Source: a virus. Taken from it: a stretch of DNA of 58,155 nt. The notes under the pieces are model-generated. The model saw only the letters and a program-made list of their open reading frames with translations, did not search any database and was not told where the DNA came from. Positions 21,405 to 30,900 of the stretch are shown one piece after another. Position 1 is the stretch's first letter. Every line of letters begins with the position of its first letter. The stretch is from IMG/VR virus record IMGVR_UViG_3300003690_000009, positions 1-58,155 of that record. The stretch is one strand, 5' to 3'. The translations under genes and the position numbers were made by a program.

Positions 21405-21700
21405 TATGCCACCTTCCTCTTTAGTCTCTTCTTCGGACTCAACTCGATGTCTGTCAACGGCGGAAACAAATCCGCAATCGCAACCTCAAAAAAAGCCGCG
21501 AACCGGTGCGCGTTCTCAACAGTGATGGTGCGGTAGCGATTGCCAGCCACATCGCTGATGTAGCTCCGCGCGATCCGCAATTCGTACGACAGTTCGTCTT
21601 GCGAGATCCCGACGAGCTTCAGGGCAAGCGCTAACCGGTTCCCCTTTTTTTGCCGTCGCAGGCTGGCGAGATGTATCTTCGTGAGTGGGCGATTCAACAT
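21404..21700 (-). CDS. Cro/C1-type helix-turn-helix regulator
   Basis: 98 residues. The HTH_3-like motif spans residues 24-70 (LALALKLVGISQDELSYELR, ARSYISDVAGNRYRTITVEN, AHRFAAFFEVAIADLF), followed by a basic tail. First gene of the replication operon. It probably controls its own promoter through the dyad at 21742-21762. No integrase is present, so it need not be a lysogeny repressor. No clear ribosome site; the mRNA leader may be very short. Confidence 0.82.
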   Translation of the reverse strand: MLNRPLTKIHLASLRRQKKGNRLALALKLVGISQDELSYELRIARSYISDVAGNRYRTITVENAHRFAAFFEVAIADLFPPLTDIELSPKKRLKRKVA

Positions 21701-21712
21701 GACGGAGACCAG

Positions 21713-21762
21713 GGTACAGGAAACCCCCAGCCGTTGTCAACGTGAAAAACGAACTGTTTCAC
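21713..21762 (-). promoter_or_regulatory. Promoter and dyad operator of the replication operon
   Basis: A dyad GTGAAA-N9-TTTCAC (21742-21762) lies directly upstream of a minus-strand TTGACA (21740-21735). The best -10 (TGTACC, 16 nt on) is weak, as expected of a regulated promoter. The dyad is a good candidate operator for the adjacent regulator. Confidence 0.55.
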
Positions 21763-21780
21763 ACTGGGTGTGTAAACGTC

Positions 21781-22248
21781 CTACGACGGCCACTCTCCGG
21801 TGCGGAGGATCTCGGCCAGCTGGAGCGCACGGTCGCCCACCGTGGTGGCGTATTTTGAATCCAGCAGTTCGATGCTGGCCTCTTCAAAGTCACCGAGGCG
21901 GAGCGCCTCATGCGTACGCTTGAACGAACTCCAGCCCACCACCCCGCAGTTGAAAACCATCGAGATGCACACCGCTTGGCGCGGCTCATTCAGGTCGGCA
22001 AAGTACTGGTAGACTTTCGCGCCGGAGCGGGCGATGGTGATGTCGCGGTCGAACAAGATCATGATCTCGGTGCGCGACAATCCCCGGTCGGTCAGGTTCC
22101 GGCCGACGCCGATGGTGAGCTTGCCTCGCAGGCGAGTGCCACGCTTGAGCGCGCGGCCGGTCTGGTCGTCGTAGGGTTTTTTCCTGAGCCCTTCGTGCGC
22201 GATCAGGAGGTCTTGCAGTCTGGAGAGAGGAATCCGGGAGAGAGACAT
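21781..22248 (-). CDS. T4-type lysozyme (GH24) endolysin
   Basis: 155 residues from ATG 22248. Catalytic pattern of GH24: E19 in IAHEGLRKKPYDD, D28, and T45 in GKLTIGVGRNLTDRG, with a 10-residue insertion between D and T compared with T4. C-terminal half WSSFKRTHEALRLGDFEEAS is typical. It cleaves peptidoglycan at lysis. No signal peptide, so it relies on a holin; two membrane proteins sit directly upstream. Confidence 0.88.
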   Translation of the reverse strand: MSLSRIPLSRLQDLLIAHEGLRKKPYDDQTGRALKRGTRLRGKLTIGVGRNLTDRGLSRTEIMILFDRDITIARSGAKVYQYFADLNEPRQAVCISMVFNCGVVGWSSFKRTHEALRLGDFEEASIELLDSKYATTVGDRALQLAEILRTGEWPS

Positions 22249-22250
22249 CT

Positions 22251-22517
22251 TTACCGCTTCGATCGCCACACGAACTTAATCCGAGAAAGGCGCCAGCCCG
22301 TCACCGCACCCAGCGCGCTGCCACTGGCGTAGGGCAACCAGCCCCACGGCACCTGCTCGACGGTCGCCAGGACGTTCCCATACCAGCAGCACGCGAGCAC
22401 AAAAGCACCCCAGCAGATACGCCACGCGCTCCCGTACTGAAGGTTTCGGGTCTGCCAGGAGACGAGGCCGACGAGGAGAAATCCACGAACGGCGAGATAC
22501 AAAAAGTCAGGGATCAC
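22251..22517 (-). CDS. Putative holin (88 aa membrane protein)
   Basis: 88 residues with three hydrophobic stretches (FLYLAVRGFLLVGLVSW, AWRICWGAFVLACCWYGNVL, WLPYASGSALGAVTG) and a basic tail (RIKFVWRSKR), a three-helix holin-like layout. It is directly upstream of the lysozyme gene, which supports a lysis role. It overlaps the upstream gene by 4 nt. Confidence 0.68.
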   Translation of the reverse strand: MIPDFLYLAVRGFLLVGLVSWQTRNLQYGSAWRICWGAFVLACCWYGNVLATVEQVPWGWLPYASGSALGAVTGWRLSRIKFVWRSKR

Positions 22518-22777
22518 GGCTCTGGGTCAACCGGCTCCTGGGCGTCCCCTACCACACTCTCGTTCAGCAAATTATCCAGCATCATCGCGCGGGTGAGGGC
22601 GTTGCCCTCCGGCGTCCGGATGTTGGTGCCCTGGAAAAGCCACTCCATCGCCGCTGTCACGGGTGGCTCCTGCGCCCCCTGGACTTGCCGGACGCGATAC
22701 TCCACCGACCCCAGCCAGAGAAGACCGAGAACCACCAGCAACACGTAGAAGGCGAGCTTGTATGTTACCGTCATCAT
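22514..22777 (-). CDS. Single-pass membrane protein of the lysis cassette (87 aa)
   Basis: N-terminal transmembrane helix (LAFYVLLVVLGLLWLGSVEY), then an 60-residue soluble acidic part ending EPVDPEP. Position next to holin and lysozyme genes suggests an inner-membrane spanin or antiholin, but there is no long coiled coil and no lipoprotein partner is visible. Confidence 0.58.
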   Translation of the reverse strand: MMTVTYKLAFYVLLVVLGLLWLGSVEYRVRQVQGAQEPPVTAAMEWLFQGTNIRTPEGNALTRAMMLDNLLNESVVGDAQEPVDPEP

Positions 22778-22784
22778 CAGTGCC

Positions 22785-25700
22785 TTAGTTATAATACAGG
22801 GTCACCCAAACGGTGTCACCCGCAACAAAAGACAGCGTCGCGTCATCCATTTGGATCTGGTTGTCGGTAATCGTCGCGGCCCCACAGTATTCGGGACTGT
22901 GGTCTCGCCCACTACATGGATATGCTATAGACACACTGGTGTCATAGTATATAAACGAAGACCCTCTCACGTCAGACGAGTCAATCGTTGTAGTCATCCT
23001 GACGAAACCATTCGACACATCAGTTGCATCAATGACTCGACTAAAGATACCCACATTCCACGCAGCCCCGGCTCCTGCATCTATTCCACCCGTGGCCGTT
23101 AACGTAGAATCCAGCGTGACGGCTCCAGTGGCCCGAAACGTGCCATTCAGATCGAGCTTATAGGTCGGGGTGGTATCATTTATCCCGACGTTGCCTCCCG
23201 TTTCCCAGGTCATTACATCGGACTCGTTCGCCTGATCGTGGACATTGAGATAAGCATCCGCCCCCATCATCCCGATACGCCATTTGAGAGAGTCCGCTGT
23301 ACGCCAATGGACGTTTGCGTCATAGCTGGTACTCCCACGGTCGAGGGCAATGTTCGCGTGGTTGCTTCCGTCCACCCCGACATAGGCATTGGTGTCCGAA
23401 ACCGTCAGCGTATCTACTGGAGTCGCCGTACCGATGCCGACCCGATTCTCCCCCCCGTCCACGAAGAGCATTGCACCATTCGCATTGGACTCCACCCTAA
23501 AGTCTATATTCGCACTGGGATCATTGATAATGACTCCCGTGGAATCGATCCGTAGTCCCTCAACCATTGGCGGTGCGTAGCCCATAACTAGTGCCCCAGC
23601 AACCGTGCCCACCCCGTGGCTCGTCCATTGCGTGCCGATGAATGGGCCGCGATCAGTTATAAGCCCGTTTGTATCCTGCGTAATAAAGGAGAGGAAACTA
23701 TAATTATCGTTCGTTGTGTTGGTATTCAGGATCTGTACGGCTTGATTGTCGCCACCATTGATCGTTGTGTTGGCATTGAGATGTGCCACTCTTAAAACTG
23801 TTGGTCCGGGCATCGAAGCAGTGGAAGAAGTGTTGATTAAGACAGCATCCTCACCCGCGTCCACGATGAACATACCCGATTCAGTGTTTCCCTCAATGCG
23901 GAAGTTGTTATCATTGCCGTTCTCATTAAATACTGATGCCCCATTTAATACGGTGAAGGCAAGCTCTGCCGTTATAGCGCCCGTGGCCCGAAACGTGCCA
24001 TTCACATGGAGACGGTCCGTGGGTACGTTTTCATTGATGCCGACGTTGCCATCTGCGCCATGAACAAACACAGCAGCAGAGTTTGAATCCGACTCGATAC
24101 GGAAGTCCGCGTCTATGCCCCCCTCGTTGAACACGACATTGTTTGTAAGGCCATAGAACACAGCGGCCACGCCCATCCCCGAGCCAGCATTCCATATTTC
24201 CAAGTCCTCCGTTGCATTACCTATCTGCCCCTTCATGCCGACAGCCCACTTCGTCGATGTGTTTACATTAAAGAAAACACTAGTATCAGTATTGTTATTA
24301 TTTGACGATCCAGTATGCGATCCAATATAGAGATACCCACTTGTCCCCGTCGTCCCAGATGATCCACCCGTATTCCCATCTTTATCAATCAGGGTATCTC
24401 CTGCGATGGTGAGTAATCTGAGAGGTGCGGTTTCACCGATGCCGACCCGATCCGTGGACGCATCTACAAACAGAAGATTCTGGTCGGTGTCTCCCTCAAC
24501 CCGAAAATCAACACCGGCTCCAGCGTCGTTGAAGACCGCTGCACCGACGACAGCAAGCGTCCCATCCAGCGTGGTGGCTCCTGCGACAGCAAGCGTCCCA
24601 TCCAACGTGGTGGCTCCTGTCGCCCGGAAGGTACCATTCAGATCGAGCTTATAGGTCGGAGTGGTATCATTGATCCCGATATTACCGTCATTCTTCCAGG
24701 TAAATATATCGCTATCCAGAGAGTCCACGTAGACGTTGAGAATGTCGTCTGCTGCCATCTGGCCGAGGCGGAAGTTGGCCGTCGCTCCGTTCGTTGCCCA
24801 CTTGATCCCAGTGTCGTAACTGGTATTTGTCCGATCCAGGGTAACCGATGAGTGGTTGCCATCAATCCAGACATACGCATTATTGGTTACCGTATCGCCA
24901 ATCGTGACAGTTGCGTCTTGGAGAGTGTCTGTTCCAAGGCCGATTTTATCAGACGCTCCATTTATGAAGAACATCGTCGCGTTGTCATCAGACTCTATGC
25001 GGAAATCCAAGGCATTACTGCCATCATTGAAGACCCCGCCACCGTCCACCGTGAGAGAATCGGTCGAGGCGATGTAGGTCAGACCCGCATCCCCCTCAAA
25101 CGCTCCGCTGTCATTGTATTGCACCTGCGTATCGGAGCCACCAGGGCTGGAGCTAGAGCCTACCGGCACTCCCCAGGTATTGTCACCACGCAGAAAGGTG
25201 GTGGTGGAAGCGGTGCCCGAGCCGAGGTTGGCCGTCCCGATGACCGTGTCGAAGGTTGCGGCCCCGGTCACACGGAAGGTGCCGTTGACATCGAGGTTGT
25301 ATGAGGGACTAGAGTCCAGGATGCCGATGAAACCGCCATTCGCCACAGTGAAAACTTCTACAGTTGTATCGAATATATTGACTATATCCCCTGTTCCATC
25401 CTGCCTAACATACAGGGGTATTGCTGTTGTGCTGGCGTAGTCTTGAATGATTTCTACAATATTTCCTGTGTGAGTGGTTTCATTTGAAGTAAACCGAGCC
25501 ACTGTTCCACTAGTCATAGTATCTGATGTTGGACCCACCGTCAGGATCGTGCCGGTTGTTACATCGGTAGTGACGATCTGGAACCTTGAATTAGGTATCG
25601 ATGTCCCCACCCCGAAATCGCCTGCTGCCGTGACCCGCAGTCGTTCAGATCCGTTCGTAGCGAAGATCATGTAGTCGCTTAATTCATTGCCAGTGATATA

Positions 25701-25928
25701 GTTGTTGGTCCCTCCCCACTCGATAGGCTGATTATTCGACAAGCGAACGGTACCCTCCAGCGTGGAGTTTCCAGTCACCGTCAGCGTCGAGAACACCCCA
25801 GGCCCACCACTCGACGACCCAGTACCGCCAGACACCCAGACACCCCTCCTGCCTGGGTCAGGAAGCTGCGCGCTAAGTGATGTCACACACAACAACACAC
25901 CAATACATGCACAGAGAAACCGTTTCAT
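22785..25928 (-). CDS. Large modular fibre-like protein with signal peptide
   Basis: 1047 residues from ATG 25928 (GGGTGAT 5 nt upstream). The first 20 residues (MKRFLCACIGVLLCVTSLSA) form a Sec-type signal peptide with an AXA-like cleavage site. The rest is a series of beta modules built on repeats such as VGINDTTPTYKLDLNGTFRA and DFRIESD, typical of fibrous or intramolecular-repeat proteins. It ends in the aromatic strand VWVTLYYN. Probably a fibre or receptor-binding protein; export of such a protein is unusual. Confidence 0.72.
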   Translation of the reverse strand: MKRFLCACIGVLLCVTSLSAQLPDPGRRGVWVSGGTGSSSGGPGVFSTLTVTGNSTLEGTVRLSNNQPIEWGGTNNYITGNELSDYMIFATNGSERLRVTAAGDFGVGTSIPNSRFQIVTTDVTTGTILTVGPTSDTMTSGTVARFTSNETTHTGNIVEIIQDYASTTAIPLYVRQDGTGDIVNIFDTTVEVFTVANGGFIGILDSSPSYNLDVNGTFRVTGAATFDTVIGTANLGSGTASTTTFLRGDNTWGVPVGSSSSPGGSDTQVQYNDSGAFEGDAGLTYIASTDSLTVDGGGVFNDGSNALDFRIESDDNATMFFINGASDKIGLGTDTLQDATVTIGDTVTNNAYVWIDGNHSSVTLDRTNTSYDTGIKWATNGATANFRLGQMAADDILNVYVDSLDSDIFTWKNDGNIGINDTTPTYKLDLNGTFRATGATTLDGTLAVAGATTLDGTLAVVGAAVFNDAGAGVDFRVEGDTDQNLLFVDASTDRVGIGETAPLRLLTIAGDTLIDKDGNTGGSSGTTGTSGYLYIGSHTGSSNNNNTDTSVFFNVNTSTKWAVGMKGQIGNATEDLEIWNAGSGMGVAAVFYGLTNNVVFNEGGIDADFRIESDSNSAAVFVHGADGNVGINENVPTDRLHVNGTFRATGAITAELAFTVLNGASVFNENGNDNNFRIEGNTESGMFIVDAGEDAVLINTSSTASMPGPTVLRVAHLNANTTINGGDNQAVQILNTNTTNDNYSFLSFITQDTNGLITDRGPFIGTQWTSHGVGTVAGALVMGYAPPMVEGLRIDSTGVIINDPSANIDFRVESNANGAMLFVDGGENRVGIGTATPVDTLTVSDTNAYVGVDGSNHANIALDRGSTSYDANVHWRTADSLKWRIGMMGADAYLNVHDQANESDVMTWETGGNVGINDTTPTYKLDLNGTFRATGAVTLDSTLTATGGIDAGAGAAWNVGIFSRVIDATDVSNGFVRMTTTIDSSDVRGSSFIYYDTSVSIAYPCSGRDHSPEYCGAATITDNQIQMDDATLSFVAGDTVWVTLYYN

Positions 25929-25933
25929 GATAA

Positions 25934-26299
25934 TCACCCAGTCACTGGCTGTCGCCAGCAATGAATTTGTAGTGAGACGTCAGTCGCGTCGTCCCGGATA
26001 AATCGAATCGCCACCGCTTGCTCCGTGTTATCTATGGAAATCGTCTCCCCACTGGACGCAACCACACCCACCGAGGTGGTCGGCGCCGTCCCGTCAAAAC
26101 GATACCGGAGGTTCGCGCCATCCACGTAAAGCGTACAGAAGTTGTTCTGCGAGCCCTGTCCGGAAGGCCGGATCGTGGTCGCGGTGATTCCCACGGAGGT
26201 TGTGGATACCGTGAGATCCTCAAAGGTCGCGGCCCGCTGCCCAGCCGCACTGGACGCCAGCGCCAGCAGCACTCCACACAATATGAGTATTCGTGTCAT
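25934..26299 (-). CDS. Small secreted beta-rich protein of the fibre module (121 aa)
   Basis: Begins MTRILILCGVLLALASSAAG, a clear signal peptide, then a beta-rich domain of about 100 residues with two cysteines (NNFCTLYVDG, LQIHCWRQ) that could form a disulfide in the periplasm. No family recognised. It lies between two fibre-like genes, with 5 nt to the next start. Confidence 0.68.
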   Translation of the reverse strand: MTRILILCGVLLALASSAAGQRAATFEDLTVSTTSVGITATTIRPSGQGSQNNFCTLYVDGANLRYRFDGTAPTTSVGVVASSGETISIDNTEQAVAIRFIRDDATDVSLQIHCWRQPVTG

Positions 26300-26309
26300 C
26301 GATCGCTCC

Positions 26310-27197
26310 TTAAAACTTCACGCGCGTGATCACGCTCCCAGTGTAGGTGATACCACCAGCAGCTGCCGACGCATTTTCGCCCGTTATCTTCAACTCCAAA
26401 GCCGTGGTATCCAAGTTAGATACGGTGAACGCTGCCGCTGTGACATCTGCATCGAATTCCCCAGACCCGCCAGTGGTTCCCACCTGAATGAAGCCATTCA
26501 TATCCACAGTAGTGCTTGTCAGCCGTATGATTCTGCCGTGGGCAATAAATTGCTCAAGTTGAGCCGTGATATTCACACCATTATCCAGATACATATGGCC
26601 GCCAAAAGACAATCTCAATTCGCGAATCCCCCCAGTGGTGGCGTACTCTCCGAAGTACCAGACATCGAGATAATCCCCATTGGTGAACAGGGTGCCTGCT
26701 GGCACCGTAAAGGTACGCAAAAGCGTCTCAACGGTACTTGCTGGAGTCTCGGATTCTGTGCTGTCCTGGTCGATGCAGCGCGTCACCGTCTCGGTCGTGA
26801 CCGACCCCCCAACCACCAGCCAGTTCGTCCCATCCGACACGATCGTCAGGCTCGCATACTGCTGGGACAACGCCCAGGTCAGGCGCCCGTCAATGGTTTC
26901 CGCGCCATTCCCGTCCACGGTGACCGTGTTCGTGCTGCCATCCGTGCGCTTCACCGTCACCACGGCCCCGTCATTGCTCCCCGCCGTATAGAGGTCGATG
27001 GTGACGTTCCCGTCCCCAGCATTGACCAGCAGGAGCCCGTCATTGACCGTCACCTCATACGGGGTGTCGGCGTAGACGACCGAGGTGGCGTCGAGCCGCA
27101 TCCCGGTGCCCGACAACTCCAGATCCCACTGTACGTCACTGCCGCCGAGGGTGCCGTCGATCCGAAGATTCTGCTTCAGCGCGCTACGTCGTCCCAT
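26310..27197 (-). CDS. Fibre-like structural protein (295 aa)
   Basis: 295 residues, almost all beta-strand and turn. MGRRSALKQNLRIDGTLGGS, LLLVNAGDGNVTIDLYTAGS and LTIVSDGTNWLVVGG resemble the carbohydrate-binding or shaft modules of phage fibres. No signal peptide. Probably a virion fibre or a cap on the neighbouring fibre. Confidence 0.65.
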   Translation of the reverse strand: MGRRSALKQNLRIDGTLGGSDVQWDLELSGTGMRLDATSVVYADTPYEVTVNDGLLLVNAGDGNVTIDLYTAGSNDGAVVTVKRTDGSTNTVTVDGNGAETIDGRLTWALSQQYASLTIVSDGTNWLVVGGSVTTETVTRCIDQDSTESETPASTVETLLRTFTVPAGTLFTNGDYLDVWYFGEYATTGGIRELRLSFGGHMYLDNGVNITAQLEQFIAHGRIIRLTSTTVDMNGFIQVGTTGGSGEFDADVTAAAFTVSNLDTTALELKITGENASAAAGGITYTGSVITRVKF

Positions 27198-27208
27198 TTA
27201 CCCATCTC

Positions 27209-27907
27209 CTACGCCACGCATTCCAGGGTCACTCCCCACGCGAACGCATAATTCAACGCATTATTGCTGGACATCTTGATCCCGTAATTCTGGACCCCCG
27301 AGCCGGTCCAGGTAATCGCCCCGGCGGTGACCTCCATGGCGCCCACCTGACTCGTGGACGTCAACGTCCCGTTGGTCAGGGGCGTCGTGTCGCCACTTGA
27401 TAAATTTACCACGCTGACGGTGACGGTGGGGGTGGACGTGGTCCCATCCACGCGCAGCATCCCCCGCAACCGCCAGGTTTGCCCTGAAAATTCAGCCGGA
27501 TCAACCGTCACGACGCCCGATCCGGGCAGCAGCTTGTCAGACGTGGTCCCGGCCGCAAACCCCGTCGCATTATCACCCACGGCGTTGGTCCCATACAGCG
27601 GGAGGCGCCGGGTCTTCACCACCGCCGCCAGTTCGGTGCTCTGCACGTTGTCCGCTGTATACACCTCCACATCCGCAGACGTGTGGAGCACGAACTTGTA
27701 GCTCAGTGCCTGCACGTACACCTTCGCCATCCCGGCCGCGTTGAGCACCACCGGATTCGCATTCGCGGTCACGCCCGGCGCATCCGCATACGTCGTCAGC
27801 GCCGAGGTCGTGCCCGCCGTGTAGGTGTAGAGCTTGCCACTCGGAACCGGGTCGCCGGAACTGTCGAGCCCGACGAACAGCGGTGAGGGCATTACCGTAT
27901 AAGCCAT
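27209..27907 (-). CDS. Tail fibre protein with head-binding-like N-terminal domain (232 aa)
   Basis: The N-terminal 75 residues (FVGLDSSGDPVPSGKLYTYT, then GTTSALTTYADAPGVTANAN, VVLNAAGMAKVYVQALSYKF) follow the pattern of the particle-binding domain of many podovirus and siphovirus fibres. The C-terminal part is beta-rich. GGGGAGC precedes the ATG. Follows the giant virion gene by 15 nt. Confidence 0.74.
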   Translation of the reverse strand: MAYTVMPSPLFVGLDSSGDPVPSGKLYTYTAGTTSALTTYADAPGVTANANPVVLNAAGMAKVYVQALSYKFVLHTSADVEVYTADNVQSTELAAVVKTRRLPLYGTNAVGDNATGFAAGTTSDKLLPGSGVVTVDPAEFSGQTWRLRGMLRVDGTTSTPTVTVSVVNLSSGDTTPLTNGTLTSTSQVGAMEVTAGAITWTGSGVQNYGIKMSSNNALNYAFAWGVTLECVA

Positions 27908-27922
27908 GTTGTGCTCCCCGTG

Positions 27923-30900
27923 CTAGGGCTGCGGGTCTCCGGACCGTCGCCCAATACTCTCAAATGGTTCATTCCGGCGCCTGTTAAAACTCTCCATCAC
28001 GTCCTCTGAGAGCAGCGTGGTACCCTGCAACGCGCGATAGAAGACGTCGAATTCCTCTTCGGTGCCGCGCTTCCTCGCGGCATCCACCATGCGATGCAAA
28101 TACCCAACCTTGAGGCTATTTCTCGCCAAACTGTCAAAGGCTCTGAAAAAATGCTGATGCTCTCCCGTGTTGAGGGCTATCCTCTCCCGAAGGGCTCGTT
28201 CCATGGAATTCCGTTGTGCCGCTAGCATTCCATCGGAAAAGAGATCCGGTGCCTCCTCTTCCAGGCGGCTGATCGCCTCATCTAGCTGGTTGAAAATCGC
28301 ACCCTCACGTTGGTTGAGGGATGTCTCCAAGACGTTCTTCAGGGCAACCGTAATTTCATCGCGTATGCGGTTACGCCGTTCCACCACAGGCGCATTCGCT
28401 ATCTGCGCCTCACGATCCGTCGCCTCTTCCTCGCCGTACGACGAGAAGCGAACAAAGCGGCCAAGCACGTTATACGCGAGGGGCGCCTCAAAGATCCTCT
28501 GTAAAACTCCCGGCGCATCCGGTCCCTCACTGGGTTTACTAAACCACCGAGCTTTACTCATGATCTGCCCGAAACCCATTTGCCGGAATTCATACGAGAT
28601 CAATGTCTTGAGGCGTTTCCAGCGTCCGTAGCCCTCCTGCAACAACATCTCTTCACGGCTGAACACACCACGCTGACGGAACGGATCGTACGGATTCTCG
28701 CCCTTGAGCACAGCGGTCACATCCGCAAGAAACCCAAAAACAGGAATCGCTGTGGGAACCTGTCCGGACGTATAGGCCGCCACGGCCTGCACCGTCTTCC
28801 ACACCTCTATGTCCCCTGCCATGAGACCGCCCCTGAGCATGTTCCACGTAATCGCACCAATCACGCGACCCGTATCATCCTGTGGGAGACGCAGGTGCAT
28901 CACCTCTCCCGTATCCGTTCGCATCATCGGGATGATGAAAAAATTCGTTTTGGCGTATGCCGGAACCGAGCGCATGAAATCCGACAGCTGTTTCTTATAG
29001 CGATCCACCGGACGCATATCACCTGCCGCAACCCCAAATATGCCACCAGCAATCAGGCCCGGCACACCACCCACCGTCGCGCCGACCGTCCCCCAAAACC
29101 CAGCATCCTTGAGCTTGTCCCACATCTCTTCATCGTCGTCGTCAGCCTTGCCCCACCATCCCAGCGTCGCGGCCATCATCATGACCTTGGGCAATACCGT
29201 CATCCGCGCCGTCTTCCACAAATACCCAGACCGCGTCTCGGACTCCGTCATCGTTTTGATGTCACTGCGCCAGCCCTGGATAATGGCGTTGGAGAACAGG
29301 AACAGATTATTCGTCAGCGGCTTCCACGTTCCACCCGCCAGGAAGTCCGGACTCCCCACGCGCTCCCGAATGAACGCCCGCTCCTGTTCAGTCAGGTCCG
29401 CAATGCTACGGTCTACCGTAAAGTGATGTATCGCGGCGGCCTTGGGCAACGTCTCAACAAAGTCCCCAATGGACGAGACCCAGTTCGCATACCCAACAAT
29501 CGCGCGCGGGATAATCGACCGCTTTTCTGGCTCCGGACTCAGCATCCCTCCTTGCTTGAGCAACCGTTCCATCTCGGCATCTTGAATGTTTCCGGCGCCC
29601 GGCTCAAAGCCACGCCCGATGTTCGCCATGGTGGCGGACAGGATGCGTCCCTGATAGCTTCCCTGCAACTCCTCAAATGCTGCCAGCTGTCGTTCTGTGG
29701 GCGGTTTGCCCTTCTTGAGTAGCCCAAACGCGCGCCTCCGGCCCTCCGTGGGGAGCCCATAAGCGCGCACCCGTCCCACCGTGCGGGCGCCCCAGTACAG
29801 CCTCACCGCCTTAAAGACCGACACGCTGCGACGTTTGCCGCCGCGCAGTCCCCTGTGTGACATGGCCTTCCAGAATCGGAAGAAGTCACGAATGAGGTTG
29901 TATCCCTGGAATCCCAAATTGGCCGTCGTGAACATCGGACGGAACCAAGTATTGTTCATCTTTTCAAGGATCTTGATGGCCGCATTTTGATGGCCGATGG
30001 AATCATTGTTCAGGGATTGTGCAACATACAGATCCACCCAGACGCCCTTGACCTTGCCCTTCTCGTAATACTTCACCAGCCCCCACGTCACCTTGTCGAG
30101 TGGCGACGTCGGAGGTTGCGGCACGGGAACTCCATTCACCGTGCTGATCGGGGCCGCTTTCACCTCATCAGCGAAGAACTTATTCAGAAACCGCAGTCCG
30201 GCCGACTTGATCTTTTGGCGCTCTACCGCCTGCAAGACCAACAGCGTCTTCATCATGGTGGAATCCGCCGGATTGGCAACAGCCTGGATGGTGCCAACTT
30301 GATGATGGACCCGCGCATCCAGCGCCTTATCCATGTGCTCCACGACACGGAACGTGGCATACGCCGGGTTCGCCATCATTTGCTCATACATCTCATCGCT
30401 GTAGAGCCCTGCCTGATGCGCTTTTTCGGTGACGGTGTTCACTGCTGTGCGGAGCAACTGAATCTGCTCTCGCAGGAACACCTGTTCCTCCTTGGTCATC
30501 GGTATAAATTCACCGTCCGGCCCACGCCGAAACGTCTCGATCATGTGGTCGTACTGTTCCTGGGCACGCGCTCCACTCAATCCATGCGGGTTGGCAATGC
30601 CGCCCCGGTCACCTTCCGTCATACGCTCAAACTCCAGCGCCATTCCGAAAACCTCCCAGGCGTGGTGTCCGAACCTGTTGTCGTTCAACGTACTCTTGAC
30701 CAAGGCTGTGAGTATCGGCTGAAAGTATTCATCCGAGAACGCCTTGGTGATGCTCCCGATATAGCTCCTGGCTGACAGCAGGTGCCGAATATCAAAATCT
30801 TCAGAGACGGCATGGCGCCCCAGCCGCTTCATCGTCTTGACTATACGGTCAATCATTGCGGCATTATTATCGACAAACGCCACGCGCATCCATGTCCAGA

